Shown here: positions 7,930 through 16,949 of the stretch, in pieces
How positions within the stretch are numbered: position 1 is the stretch's first letter
Layout: each line of letters opens with the position of its first letter
Assembly: GCF_036322585.1 (NCBI RefSeq)
Contig: NZ_AP024600.1
Span: 124,001 to 188,000 of the forward strand
Source: Luteolibacter sp. LG18
Lineage (GTDB): Bacteria; Verrucomicrobiota; Verrucomicrobiia; Verrucomicrobiales; Akkermansiaceae
Reading direction: 5' to 3'
DNA length: 64,000 bases
Program-made: the position numbers and the translations under genes
Notes under the pieces: generated by a model
The model's input: only the letters and a program-made list of their open reading frames with translations
Told to the model about the DNA's origin: nothing
Databases searched by the model: none

Positions 7930-8835
7930 ATGAACGCGCTGATCGTTTTCCCCCTGCTTGCCGCCATCGCCGTGTGGTTCGCCGGACGCCGCGATGCCTC
8001 GCGCGATCCGCGCCTCACCACCTTGGCGCTGGCCCTGCTCGCGCTCGCGCCGCTGTTTCTCTTCCTGCCGAAAATCCCGCTGCTTCCCGCCCCGGTGCTG
8101 GCCGAGTCCACCGCTCCGGCCCTCACCATCCCCGGGTGGCTGATCCCCTCGCTTTGGCTCGTCGGTTTCATCGTGAGCCTCTCCCGGCTCGCGCTCTCCG
8201 CGCTCGGCCTCTCGCGCTGGCGGAAACGCTCCCATCTTCTCGAAACGACCGCCGATGGCGTGGAGATCCGCGAGCTGCCCGGCCTTTCCGGCCCCGTCGC
8301 CGCGGGCATCCTGCGGAAAACCGTCTTCGTGCCCGCCGGTTGGGCCGGATGGGATGACGCCACCCGCGACACCGTGCTCCTCCACGAGCTCGCCCACCAC
8401 CGCCGCCACGATCCCCTCGTCCGCTGGATCGCCGCCCTCGCCGTAGCCGTGCATTGGTTCAATCCGCTCGTCCACTGGATGAACCGCCGCCTCGCCCTCC
8501 AGTGCGAACACGCCTGCGACCGCCGCGTGCTCGCCACCGGCATCCGCGCCGACCGCTACGCGGAAATGCTCTGCCGCTTCGCCTCGCGTGGGCGCACACC
8601 CGCCACCGGGCTCGCCATGGCGGAGATGTCCTCGCTGGAGGCCCGCGTCCGCCACCTCATGGCCCCGCGTTCGTCGCGCGGCTTCTTCACCCTCGCCGCG
8701 CTCGCGAGCCTCGTCATCTGGGGCGGTTTCCTGCTGCCGCTGCTGGGCCGCAAGCCAGCCCCCGCGAACGCCCCCGACCGCACCGAGGTCGAGCTCCGCC
8801 TCAGCGCGAATCCCTTCCCGGCGGACACTCCCTGA
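7930..8835 (+). CDS. M56 family (BlaR1/MecR1-like) membrane metalloprotease, no sensor domain
   Basis: The 301-residue polytopic protein has two N-terminal membrane segments (residues about 2-14 and 24-42), a third near 66-90 and a fourth near 255-280 (FTLAALASLVIWGGFLLPLL). The zinc site HELAH is at residues 152-156, with the downstream EHACD motif at 193-197 supplying the third ligand. In classical BlaR1 a penicillin-binding sensor follows the last membrane helix; here the protein ends about 25 residues later, so signal input must come from another protein or from the periplasmic loops. It lies 9 bp after blaI and probably relieves repression by cleaving BlaI or triggering its cleavage. Confidence 0.88.
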   Translation: MNALIVFPLLAAIAVWFAGRRDASRDPRLTTLALALLALAPLFLFLPKIPLLPAPVLAESTAPALTIPGWLIPSLWLVGFIVSLSRLALSALGLSRWRKRSHLLETTADGVEIRELPGLSGPVAAGILRKTVFVPAGWAGWDDATRDTVLLHELAHHRRHDPLVRWIAALAVAVHWFNPLVHWMNRRLALQCEHACDRRVLATGIRADRYAEMLCRFASRGRTPATGLAMAEMSSLEARVRHLMAPRSSRGFFTLAALASLVIWGGFLLPLLGRKPAPANAPDRTEVELRLSANPFPADTP

Positions 8836-8841
8836 TCCGGC

Positions 8842-9741
8842 ATGAAACGCCGCACGGTCCCGGAGATCAAAATGATCGATTACGGGCAGGAGCACCTGCG
8901 CCGCCAGGGCTTCGTGGCCATGCCGCTGATGGCGTCCATGCAGAAGGACCCGCAGCGCAGTGCCCCGCACCTCCACGATTTCTACCAGGTCACCCTGCTC
9001 GGCGGCCACGGCCGGTTGATGCATGACTTCCGGGAAGCCACCTTCTCCGGGCCGATCCTGTTCTTCGTCAGCCCCGGCCAAGTCCACACCGCCTATCCCG
9101 ATCCGGGAGCGGAGGCCACGGTGGTCTCCTTCACCCGCGAGTTCTTCAACGCCCACACCGGCGACGCCGGGCTGCTGGCCGAGCTGCCCTTCTACTACAC
9201 CTCATCCACCCCGCCGTGGCTGCCGCTGGAGGCCGAGGAAACCACCATCGCCCGCGATCTCTTCCGGGAGATCCAGCAGGAATTCGACGCCGCTGAGCCC
9301 GGTGCCGCGGAGATCCTCCAAGCCCTGCTGCGCATCCTCTTCATCCGCGCCGGGCGCTGGTATCGCCGTGCCCACCCGGTGGGACGGGCCACCCGCGCCT
9401 CCCGCCTCGTCCGCGATTTCCACCTGCTCGTCGAGCACCACTTCCACGACTGGCAGACGCTGGAACCCTACGCCCACCAGCTCGGCGTGACCACCAACCA
9501 CCTCAATGACGTGGTCCGCGAGGAAACCGGGCGCGCCGCCGGCGAGCACATCCGTCAGCGCCGCCTTCTCGATGCCAAGCGCCTGCTGCTCCACTCCGAC
9601 CTCAGCGTGTCCGAAATCGGCTACCGCCTCGGCTTCAACGATCCCTCCTATTTCAGCCGCTTCTTCCGCCGCTACGCGGAAACCACCCCGGCCGACTTCC
9701 GGAACGAAATCCGAGAAAAATACCAGTCTTCGGGGGATTGA
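8842..9741 (+). CDS. AraC family transcriptional regulator with cupin-like sensor
   Basis: The 299-residue protein has a two-domain layout. The N-terminal half (about 30-150) is a cupin-like ligand domain with HLHDFYQVTLLGGHGRLMHDF and GPILFFVSPGQVHTAYPDP. The C-terminal half (about 190-295) has two helix-turn-helix motifs, the second with the AraC signature LSVSEIGYRLGFNDPSYFSRFFRRYAETTP. It begins 6 bp after the M56 gene, so it may be cotranscribed with blaI-M56, and precedes an MFS pump by 53 bp. That pump is the likely target. The ligand is unknown. Confidence 0.9.
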   Translation: MKRRTVPEIKMIDYGQEHLRRQGFVAMPLMASMQKDPQRSAPHLHDFYQVTLLGGHGRLMHDFREATFSGPILFFVSPGQVHTAYPDPGAEATVVSFTREFFNAHTGDAGLLAELPFYYTSSTPPWLPLEAEETTIARDLFREIQQEFDAAEPGAAEILQALLRILFIRAGRWYRRAHPVGRATRASRLVRDFHLLVEHHFHDWQTLEPYAHQLGVTTNHLNDVVREETGRAAGEHIRQRRLLDAKRLLLHSDLSVSEIGYRLGFNDPSYFSRFFRRYAETTPADFRNEIREKYQSSGD

Positions 9742-9794
9742 TACCGGTCGCCCGCGTTGTCCCGCCACCGCCGCGGGCGCACCGTTCCGGCCTC

Positions 9795-11021
9795 ATGCAA
9801 GAGTCCTGCGCCACTCCTACCGAAGCCGCGCCTAGCCGCCCGGTGCACAACACGGTCTTCGCGCTGCTGTTCGCCATCAGCTTCTCCCACATGCTGAATG
9901 ACACGATCCAGGCGCTGCTGCCCTCGATCTACCCGATCCTCAAAGATTCCTACGGGCTGAATTTCACCCAGCTCGGACTCATCACCTTCACCTTCCAGGT
10001 CACCGCCTCGCTGCTCCAGCCGGTCGTCGGCTTCCTCACCGACCGCAAGCCGATGCCCTACTCGCTGCCGATCGGCATGAGCCTCACCCTGATCGGCCTC
10101 ATCTCGCTGTCCCGCGCCTCCAGCTTCCCGATGATCTTGATGTCCGCGGCCATGGTCGGCGGCGGCTCCGCGGTCTTCCATCCGGAGGCCTCCCGCATCG
10201 CCCACATGGCCGCCGGCAAGCGCCGCGGTCTCGCGCAATCGCTGTTCCAAGTGGGCGGCAACATGGGCAGCTCGTTCGGTCCGTTGCTCGCCGCACTGGT
10301 CATCGTGCCGCATGGCCAGGGCTCGATCTCGTGGTTCTCCGTGGTCGCGCTGCTCGGCGTGGTCGTGCTGTTCCAGGTCGGCCGCTGGCAGGCCGGAAAC
10401 CTGCACCGCATCCAGCGCAAGCCGAAGCCCACAGAGGCCGTCGCGCTCAACCACCCTTCTCGCCGCACGGTGGTGATCGCGCTGCTGGTGCTCGTCGCCC
10501 TGACCTTCTCGAAGTACGTCTACCTCTCCTCGCTCACCAGCTACTACACTTTCTACCTGATCGACCGCTTCCACGTCTCGGTGCAAAGCGCGCAGTATCA
10601 CCTCTTCCTGCTGCTGTTCGCCGTGGCCGCCGGCACCATCATCGGCGGACCGGTGGGCGACCGCTTCGGGCGGAAGCGCGTGATCTGGGGCTCGATCCTC
10701 GGCGTGGCGCCGTTCTCGCTATGGCTGCCCCACGCCGGCCTCGGCATGACCGCCGTGCTCAGCGTGATCATCGGCCTGGTGCTGGCCTCCGCCTTCTCCG
10801 CCATCCTCGTCTATGCCCAGGAACTCCTGCCGGGCAAGGTGGGCATGATCGCGGGCCTGTTCTTCGGTCTCGCCTTCGGCATCGCGGGCATCGGCTCCGC
10901 CGTCCTCGGCAAGGTCGCCGACCACACCGGCATCAACTACGTCTTCCAGCTCTGCGCCTACCTCCCGCTGCTCGGCCTGCTGACGGTCTTCCTGCCCGAC
11001 GTCGAGACCAAGGAGAAGTAG
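9795..11021 (+). CDS. MFS transporter, fosmidomycin-resistance (Fsr) type
   Basis: The 408-residue protein has 12 predicted membrane helices. Its features match the Fsr subfamily: an early helix with FAISFSHMLNDTIQALLPSIYP, the loop VVGFLTDRKP between helices 2 and 3, GGGSAVFHPEASRIAHM in helix 4, and the second-half signature GGPVGDRFGRKRVI. Fsr-type pumps export fosmidomycin and related small molecules in Enterobacteria; the natural substrate here is unknown. An upstream in-frame start would add 19 unlikely proline/arginine-rich residues, so ATG at 9795 was chosen. It follows the AraC gene, its probable regulator. Confidence 0.88.
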   Translation: MQESCATPTEAAPSRPVHNTVFALLFAISFSHMLNDTIQALLPSIYPILKDSYGLNFTQLGLITFTFQVTASLLQPVVGFLTDRKPMPYSLPIGMSLTLIGLISLSRASSFPMILMSAAMVGGGSAVFHPEASRIAHMAAGKRRGLAQSLFQVGGNMGSSFGPLLAALVIVPHGQGSISWFSVVALLGVVVLFQVGRWQAGNLHRIQRKPKPTEAVALNHPSRRTVVIALLVLVALTFSKYVYLSSLTSYYTFYLIDRFHVSVQSAQYHLFLLLFAVAAGTIIGGPVGDRFGRKRVIWGSILGVAPFSLWLPHAGLGMTAVLSVIIGLVLASAFSAILVYAQELLPGKVGMIAGLFFGLAFGIAGIGSAVLGKVADHTGINYVFQLCAYLPLLGLLTVFLPDVETKEK

Positions 11022-11040
11022 CGCAAGTTTCCAACTTGCG
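11022..11040. terminator. Short perfect hairpin after MFS gene
   Basis: CGCAAGTT-TCC-AACTTGCG begins at the nucleotide after the MFS stop codon. The stem is 8 bp with a 3-nt loop and no T-run follows, so it is either an mRNA 3' end stabiliser or a dispersed palindromic repeat rather than a classical terminator. Confidence 0.4.
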
Positions 11041-11115
11041 AACGGGAACACTCACCCGAACCCGTGCATCCCCAGTCCTCTCAAACCAATCTTCTGGCGA
11101 TGCACGCCCACCTAC

Positions 11116-12498
11116 CTATGGTCGCGTCATCCGCTCCGGCACCACCCATTCATCGAACTGCGCCGCGGTGAGATACCCGCTCGCGATCGCCGCCGCGCGC
11201 AGGCTGATTCCGTCATGATGCGCCTTCTTCGCGATCGCCGCCGCCTTGTCGTAGCCGATGTGCGGGTTGAGGGCCGTGACCAGCATCAGGCTGTTCGCCA
11301 CATAGCCGTCCACCACCGCGCGGTTCACCTTCAGTCCCGCCAGGCAATGCTCGGCGAAGCTCCGCATCGTCCCGGACAACAACTCCACGCTGTGCAGGAA
11401 ATTATGGATCATCACGGGATTGAACACATTCAGCTCGAAATTGCCCTGGCTGCCCGCGAACCCGATCGCCGCATCGTTCCCCATCACCTGCACCGCCACC
11501 ATCGTCATCGCCTCGCACTGGGTCGGATTCACCTTCCCCGGCATGATCGAGGAACCCGGCTCGTTCTCCGGCAGTGAAAGCTCGCCCAGGCCGCAACGCG
11601 GGCCGCTGCCCAGCCAGCGGATGTCATTCGCGATCTTCATCAGCGTGCCCGCCAGCGTCTTGAGTGCGCCGGAGGCATAGACGAACTCGTCATGCGCGCT
11701 CAGCGCCGCGAACTTGTTCGGATGGCTCCGGAACGGCAGCCCGGTGAGCTTCGCGATCTTCGCCGCCGCCCGCGCCGCGAATTCCGGATGCGAGTTCAAG
11801 CCCGTGCCCACCGCCGTGCCGCCGATCGCCAGATCGCACAAGCCGCCCATCACCTGCCGGATACGCTCGATGTCGCGGTCGACGAGTGAAACGTAGCCGG
11901 AAAACTCCTGGCCGAAGGTCACCGGCGTCGCATCCTGCAGGTGCGTGCGGCCGATCTTCACGATCCGGTCGAACTCCACCCGCTTCGCCACCAGCGCTTC
12001 CCGGAACCGCGAGCACGCGGGCAGCAGGTCCTTCTCCAGCACCTCCACCGCCGCGATGTGCATCGCGCTCGGAAACGTGTCGTTCGACGACTGCGACAGG
12101 TTCACGTCATCGTTCGGATGCACCGGTTTCTTCGAGCCCATCTCGCCGCCCGCCATCTCGATGGCGCGGTTCGAAATCACCTCGTTGGCGTTCATGTTCG
12201 TCTGCGTGCCGCTGCCGGTCTGCCACACCCGCAGCGGGAAATGGTCGTCCAGCTTGCCCGCGATCACCTCGTCCGCCGCCGCCGTGATCAGCTCCCGCTT
12301 CTCGTCCGGCAGCTTGCCCAGCTCCGCGTTCACCAGCGCGCAGGCCTTCTTCAGTATTCCGAGCGCACGGATCATCGGCCGCGGCATCACATCCCGGCCG
12401 ATGGCGAAGTATTTCAGCGAGCGCTGCGTCTGCGCGCCCCAGTAACGGTCGGCCGCCACCTCGATGGCCCCCATGCTGTCGGTCTCGGTGCGGGTCAT
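11116..12498 (-). CDS. fumC: Fumarate hydratase class II
   Basis: The 460-residue protein has the normal length for class II fumarase, the iron-independent enzyme that converts fumarate and L-malate in the TCA cycle. Visible family features are [14 protein letters not shown] (substrate binding), the conserved [31 protein letters not shown] with the catalytic His, and the superfamily signature [13 protein letters not shown] in the flexible loop carrying the catalytic Ser. The start [14 protein letters not shown] at 12498 is standard for the family. It is followed on the same strand only by a 94-bp gap to the convergent MFS gene. Confidence 0.96.
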   Translation of the reverse strand: MTRTETDSMGAIEVAADRYWGAQTQRSLKYFAIGRDVMPRPMIRALGILKKACALVNAELGKLPDEKRELITAAADEVIAGKLDDHFPLRVWQTGSGTQTNMNANEVISNRAIEMAGGEMGSKKPVHPNDDVNLSQSSNDTFPSAMHIAAVEVLEKDLLPACSRFREALVAKRVEFDRIVKIGRTHLQDATPVTFGQEFSGYVSLVDRDIERIRQVMGGLCDLAIGGTAVGTGLNSHPEFAARAAAKIAKLTGLPFRSHPNKFAALSAHDEFVYASGALKTLAGTLMKIANDIRWLGSGPRCGLGELSLPENEPGSSIMPGKVNPTQCEAMTMVAVQVMGNDAAIGFAGSQGNFELNVFNPVMIHNFLHSVELLSGTMRSFAEHCLAGLKVNRAVVDGYVANSLMLVTALNPHIGYDKAAAIAKKAHHDGISLRAAAIASGYLTAAQFDEWVVPERMTRP

Positions 12499-12552
12499 GG
12501 ATAGGACAATCTACACAACTACCGCCCGCTTTCGAGCCGCAATGCCCGTCTC

Positions 12553-13659
12553 TCAATCCTCGGCGGTCACCATGTTCCCGTTCACCTGGATCGTGCGATC
12601 CAGCTTGAAGGTGGTGTAAGCCAGCCGCTCCGGCGCGCCGCTGTTGAAAGGCGTGATCGTCAGGACCTCCAGCGTGTAGGTGCCGTCCTCCGTCACCGCC
12701 GCATCCAGCCCCGTGATCGTGAGCATCGCGTTCTGCGGCACGCTCGAGTCATACGCCACCACGGTGGCTCCCAGCGGGATGCCGGTGGTGCCGAGTGCCG
12801 GCGTCCCGCGGTAAACCTGCACGTAGGACACGCTCTTCGGATACAGGTCGGTGAGCTGCACGCTGCCACCGGTGGGCGGTGCCTGATAGGTCCGGGTCGG
12901 GTCGATGCCCGTGATCACCGAGGTCGCCACCGGCCAGATCTGCACCGTGGCCGCCGCGAACTGGCTCTGCGGGCTCCCCGCGTCCGGATGGGTGTAGACG
13001 GTGAAGGTCTCCTGCCCCACCGCCTTCGTCGGCTTGTCCGTTGGCAACCGCTGCAGGATCGCGTTGTCCACGAACGTCCCGTTCTGCTGGAACGTGATTG
13101 CATCCGCGAACTCCCCGTTCGCCGAAGCCGCGGTGGCGGCGTAGATCAGCGGATCGTAGTTCTGATAGCTGCGCCGGACCTGCACTTTCTTCGCATAATC
13201 CGGAGCGGAGGGATCGGATTGCAGGCCGGAAATCTGGATGCGCATCCCGTATGGCTTGTCCGCGCGGGTACGGGCCGGCACGTGGGGGTCTTCGGAGAGC
13301 GCCTGGATCGTCACGCTCGGCATGTAGGTGCCGATGGTGGTCTCATCCACCTTCACGAACTTCATCGAGGCGTTCTGTCCGAACAACGACAGCGAAAGCT
13401 CCAACCCGAGGTCCAGCACCGTCGCCCCGAGGAACAACCCGAGCCCACCCGAGGCCGGGATGTCCACCTGGCTGTAGAGCTGGAAGATCGTGTTCGGGGA
13501 AATCGGTTTCGACAGGATCGTGCCGTCCGTCGAGTTCACCGGCGTGTCATAGATCACCGTCTGGCCGTTCACGGTCTGGATCTGGCGCACCAGATCCTGC
13601 CCCCGTGCCGTTCCTCCCAGCACGAGGCATCCGGCCATGATCTGGACCAGCGCTTTCAT
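12553..13659 (-). CDS. Exported hypothetical protein (368 aa), third gene of operon
   Basis: I do not recognise the family. The product has a signal peptide (MKALVQIMAGCLVLGGTARG), then a beta-rich, Thr/Ser/Val-rich sequence. A segment TLEVLTITPFN near the C-terminus and GGSVQLTDLYPKSVSYVQVYRG suggest immunoglobulin-like or fibronectin-like beta sandwiches. The start at 13659 gives a 4-bp ATGA overlap with the preceding gene's stop, indicating translational coupling. The glycine-rich GGLGLFLGATVLDLGLELSLSL resembles the GLGLSLG segment in the first gene of the operon, so the three products may be related or form one surface structure. Confidence 0.65.
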   Translation of the reverse strand: MKALVQIMAGCLVLGGTARGQDLVRQIQTVNGQTVIYDTPVNSTDGTILSKPISPNTIFQLYSQVDIPASGGLGLFLGATVLDLGLELSLSLFGQNASMKFVKVDETTIGTYMPSVTIQALSEDPHVPARTRADKPYGMRIQISGLQSDPSAPDYAKKVQVRRSYQNYDPLIYAATAASANGEFADAITFQQNGTFVDNAILQRLPTDKPTKAVGQETFTVYTHPDAGSPQSQFAAATVQIWPVATSVITGIDPTRTYQAPPTGGSVQLTDLYPKSVSYVQVYRGTPALGTTGIPLGATVVAYDSSVPQNAMLTITGLDAAVTEDGTYTLEVLTITPFNSGAPERLAYTTFKLDRTIQVNGNMVTAED

Positions 13660-14210
13660 GGCGTGGAGACTTGGCTGGCACCTCCCAATGGCACACACGA
13701 GATCGGGCCGCCGTGACACACCGCCACCACCAGCCGACCGGATTTGCGGGCGAGGTCGAGTTTCGAACTATCGATCGGAATCTTCCCCGATGCCTGGTCG
13801 AACGTGATTTCAAAGGAGGCCACGCTGCCCCGGTTCGCGGTCAGGAATTCCTGCCACGTCTGGAACTTCGCTTTCACCGACGGCCCCGGCACGATCCACG
13901 CCGCCAGTTTTTCCGGGATATGGATCACCGCCCCCTTCGGCACGATGGTGAACATCCCCGCCGTTTCGATGAACGTGGAAGTCTCTGCCAGGCCCAGCGT
14001 CTTCGCCTTCTGCTCCTTCGGGGCGAGTTCTCCACCACGCTCCCGGTTCTGGCGTTCGCGGAGCTGCTCGTCCGTGGTCGCGTCCGCCACCGGCGGCGGG
14101 ATGTTCCGCGGTAAAAACTGCGGCCCCACACCGCCGCCCTTCTGGCCAAAGGCCGCCGGTGATCCGAGGAGGATCAGGCAGGAGCCTAGGCTGGCGGCGC
14201 GGACAGGCAT
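13656..14210 (-). CDS. Exported hypothetical protein (184 aa), second gene of operon
   Basis: I do not recognise the family. A signal peptide (MPVRAASLGSCLILLGSPAAFG) is followed by a Gly/Pro-rich and charged linker to about residue 75. The compact domain beyond it carries TAGMFTIVPKGAVIHIPEKLAAW, which recalls short FecR-like or SAF-like beta folds. That resemblance is weak and I would not name it. The stop overlaps the start of the next gene by 4 bp, and the previous gene ends 11 bp upstream, so the three form one operon. Confidence 0.6.
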   Translation of the reverse strand: MPVRAASLGSCLILLGSPAAFGQKGGGVGPQFLPRNIPPPVADATTDEQLRERQNRERGGELAPKEQKAKTLGLAETSTFIETAGMFTIVPKGAVIHIPEKLAAWIVPGPSVKAKFQTWQEFLTANRGSVASFEITFDQASGKIPIDSSKLDLARKSGRLVVAVCHGGPISCVPLGGASQVSTP

Positions 14211-14221
14211 CGGAAATCCGT

Positions 14222-14956
14222 TCAGCTTCCCGGCACGAACTTCACCTCGCCGCTCGGGTCGTATCCGGTGAATGGCGGGGTCTCACCATTGAGGTTGTAG
14301 CCGTGGTCGATGTGGTAGGTCACCGGGATCACCGCGTCGGTCAGCACGTAGTTCCGTGAAACGGTCAGCTTGCCGGTCGGCGTCGGCGGCACTGCGAGAT
14401 ACTCGCCCACCACATAGAAATAACCCGAGGGATTCAGGTTATAATACGGCGGATCGACCCCGAGCAGACTGCCCAGCCCGAGGCCCGCGAGGTAGAAGTC
14501 CAGACGCGTGTCCGGCGTCCCGAACTCCTTTTGGACGATCCACTGGGTCCCCATGTAACGCACGGGCGAAAGGGTCACGTTCGGCCGGTCCCCGGACACC
14601 TCCAGCCATTTCTCGTAAAAGCGGGTGTTGTTCACCTTCAGCTTCACGTAGCTGTACGAGTTCACATAGGAGCCCAGGCTGAGAAGCTGGTTTTTCCGGA
14701 AACGCTTCTGCGTGTCGGACGGATCGGCGGTGGCTCCGGACGCCTGGTCACCCAGCGTCAGTGTCCCTGCCACCCCGTAGATCCGGTAGGAATACGGCTG
14801 TCCGAGGCTCAGCCCGAGCCCGAGATTCAGCGAGTTCATCTTCACCGGATACTGCATGCCGGGAGCCCAACACCAAACACTGGGCCCCGCGTGCAAAGGC
14901 ACCGGGCACAAGGCGACGGCAAGACATGCAAGCAGGCCAGGGATGATGCGTTTCAT
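14222..14956 (-). CDS. Exported hypothetical protein (244 aa), first gene of operon
   Basis: I do not recognise the family. The start MKRIIPGLLACLAVALCPVPLHA at 14956 gives a clean signal peptide; an upstream in-frame ATG at 15010 would bury it. The mature protein is aromatic- and glycine-rich (LNLGLGLSLGQPYSYRIYG, YYNLNPSGYFYVVGEYL), consistent with an extracytoplasmic beta-rich protein. It heads the three-gene minus-strand operon of exported proteins. An AT-rich upstream region probably contains its promoter. Confidence 0.6.
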   Translation of the reverse strand: MKRIIPGLLACLAVALCPVPLHAGPSVWCWAPGMQYPVKMNSLNLGLGLSLGQPYSYRIYGVAGTLTLGDQASGATADPSDTQKRFRKNQLLSLGSYVNSYSYVKLKVNNTRFYEKWLEVSGDRPNVTLSPVRYMGTQWIVQKEFGTPDTRLDFYLAGLGLGSLLGVDPPYYNLNPSGYFYVVGEYLAVPPTPTGKLTVSRNYVLTDAVIPVTYHIDHGYNLNGETPPFTGYDPSGEVKFVPGS

Positions 14957-15395
14957 GGCTGGGGTCGGGTGGAAGGAACTGGAGGGCGGGTCACCCCGGG
15001 GCCTTTCCAAAGCAAGGGGTAGGCCCTCGCCCGGAACCGGAGGCGATCGAACCCGTTGGGTGCGGATCGAACGCCATCCCGAGATATGACTTCCAACAAA
15101 CCGTGTGTCTCACGACATGCGATTTAAAGATTATCTATCACCACCCAAATAGGCGTTCGACCAAATTATTAAAATCCCTTAAACTATTCCCTTATCGCGC
15201 AAATCACCCTCCAGCTTTACCGGGTTATTTTTTAAGAACGCCAAGCCGAGCCGATTGAATATCCAAATACTTCGTTATCCACGCCGGATGGACACCACCG
15301 ACATCGGCGTCCACGGCCGCCGAACGGCGGCCATCAAGAGATCCGTATCATCCGGCATGGACGAGCCGCCAACCCGCCGCTAGCATCCCCGCCGC
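14957..15395. other. Divergent intergenic region, AT-rich core
   Basis: This 439-bp gap separates the exported-protein operon (minus) from mntR (plus). The stretch at 15100-15250 is clearly AT-rich against the GC-rich background and probably holds promoters for one or both. A perfect hairpin GGCCGCC-GAAC-GGCGGCC (15315-15332) lies 63 bp upstream of the mntR start without a T-run. No gene, RNA family or named operator was recognised. Confidence 0.5.
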
Positions 15396-15827
15396 ATGCC
15401 TTCACGTTCCCAACGCACCAGCGGCTCCGTCGCCATGGACGACTACCTCGAGCAGATCCTCCACCTGATCGAGGAAAAGGGATACGCGCGTGCCGTGGAC
15501 ATCTCCAAGAACCTCGGGATCTCCCAGGCCAGCGTCACCAACATGCTCCAGCGCCTCGACGCCGAGGGCCTCGTGAAGCACGAGAAATACCGCGGCACCG
15601 TGCTCACGGACGAGGGCCAGCGCATCGCCCGCGCGATCATCGAGCGCCACGAGACGCTCACCCGCTTCCTCCGCCTCTTCGGCATCGATGAGGAAACCAT
15701 CTACCGGGACGTGGAAGGCATGGAGCACCACGTTTCCCGCCCGACCCTGGACGTCATCCGGGCCGTCGCGGATGCCCTGGAAGCGGACCGCGAGTTCCTC
15801 GACCGGGTCCGCAAGCTCTGCCACTGA
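15396..15827 (+). CDS. mntR: MntR/DtxR family metal-dependent regulator
   Basis: The 143-residue protein has the length and layout of MntR, which lacks the SH3-like third domain of DtxR. An N-terminal winged helix is visible (DDYLEQILHLIEEKGYARAVDISKNLGISQASVTNMLQRLDAEGLV, residues about 14-60). A metal-binding dimerisation domain follows (IIERHETLTRFLRLFGIDEE, EGMEHHVSRPTLD), with the conserved E, H and EGMEHH metal ligands. It should repress manganese (or iron) uptake genes when loaded with metal. No transporter gene is adjacent, so its targets lie outside the window. It is convergent with the [S/N]PF-repeat gene. Confidence 0.88.
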   Translation: MPSRSQRTSGSVAMDDYLEQILHLIEEKGYARAVDISKNLGISQASVTNMLQRLDAEGLVKHEKYRGTVLTDEGQRIARAIIERHETLTRFLRLFGIDEETIYRDVEGMEHHVSRPTLDVIRAVADALEADREFLDRVRKLCH

Positions 15828-15860
15828 CTCACAGCGGCAGAGCTTTCAAAGACTGCCGCT

Positions 15861-16859
15861 TCAGGCGGAGCGGCCGAGTTCACGGCCCACGATCATCAGC
15901 GTCTCACGGACGCCCGGAGCGAAACCGCCGTCGGTCTGCACCGCGAGCATGACGTTGCCCTCGCGGATGAACTCCACCGGCACGCTGCCGGCGAACAGAC
16001 GCAGGCCTCCGGAACCGAAGCCGAGGTTGGCGATCACGTTCTTGAGCGAATCGATCGTCGCGATGTCCTGGCTGGCCACGCGGGCGATGTGGCGGATGCC
16101 CGGCAAGGCGCGGGCGCGCTGGAGGATCTCATCCGGGCTCATTTCACGGTCCACGCCGAAGATGGCGCGGAGTTCGAGCTGGCGGATGCTGGCGGAATCC
16201 GATTCCCCGCCGATGGCACCGCCCACCGCCGGAACGGCGGCCTGCACTGGAGCCGCCACTGGCGCGGGGGCCGGAGCTGGCACCGCCTGCGGCTGGCTCC
16301 ACGTAGCCGCCGGGGCAGGTGCGGGAGCAGGAGTGGCGGGAACGGCAGGCTCCAGGGAAAACGGAGAGGCCACCGGCGTGGCGACGGGAGCCGGTTGCGG
16401 CGGCGGGGCGACCGCGAAGGGCGAGGAGGCCGGAGCCACTTCGAACGGGGACGGCGCGAACACCTGGGAGGCCACCGGAGCGGGAGCGGCGGCTTCAAAG
16501 CCAAAGCCTTCCTTCGGGTCGGCGGCTTGGAACGGGCTCTCGGCCTTGCGCTTTTCCGGCAGGCGGGCGGGCTTGCCCGGCTCCAGTGGACGCGCGCCAT
16601 TCACATCGTCAGCCGTGGCAAACGGGGAATCCGGACGCGCCACGGCGGCAAAGGGGCTCACCGGAGGGGCTTCGGTGACCGCGGCAAACGGGTTGGTCGG
16701 CGGCGAGGCCTCATGGACAGCCGCGAACGGGCTGACCGGCGTGGTCGCGGGTGCCGCGGCGAACGGGCTGGCCGGAGCCTGGTCCGGAGCCAACGCGAAC
16801 GGACTCGGGGCCGGGGCTTGGCCGGGGAAGGAATCGAAGATACCTCGTGGATTGCTCAT
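15861..16859 (-). CDS. Pro/Ala-rich [S/N]PF-repeat protein with roadblock-like C-terminus
   Basis: The 332-residue protein has two parts. Residues 1-215 are low complexity (Ala/Pro) with ten [S/N]PF tripeptides at about 19, 31, 43, 56, 68, 78, 108, 137, 146 and 165, mostly spaced 10-12 residues and followed by Ala. Residues 225-332 form a compact domain (LRAIFGVDREMSPDEILQRARALPGI, DSLKNVIANLGFG, VPVEFIREGNVMLAVQTDGGFAPGVRETL) that resembles roadblock/LC7 or longin-like regulators of bacterial GTPases. That fold assignment is a guess. There is no signal peptide. The gene stands alone between convergent mntR and def. The repeats look like a disordered docking array. Confidence 0.7.
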   Translation of the reverse strand: MSNPRGIFDSFPGQAPAPSPFALAPDQAPASPFAAAPATTPVSPFAAVHEASPPTNPFAAVTEAPPVSPFAAVARPDSPFATADDVNGARPLEPGKPARLPEKRKAESPFQAADPKEGFGFEAAAPAPVASQVFAPSPFEVAPASSPFAVAPPPQPAPVATPVASPFSLEPAVPATPAPAPAPAATWSQPQAVPAPAPAPVAAPVQAAVPAVGGAIGGESDSASIRQLELRAIFGVDREMSPDEILQRARALPGIRHIARVASQDIATIDSLKNVIANLGFGSGGLRLFAGSVPVEFIREGNVMLAVQTDGGFAPGVRETLMIVGRELGRSA

Positions 16860-16949
16860 GACAGAAGGGGGATCGGGATCTGGTGAAACTGCAGTTCGCC
16901 CATGTCATATCCTCCCCCCCCTGCGAAGTCGAGCCCCCTTCACGGAATT

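Noticed and set aside
7543..8835. Classical beta-lactam resistance locus (blaI-blaR1)
   Set aside because: No beta-lactamase or PBP gene is near, and the M56 protein has no penicillin-binding sensor domain.
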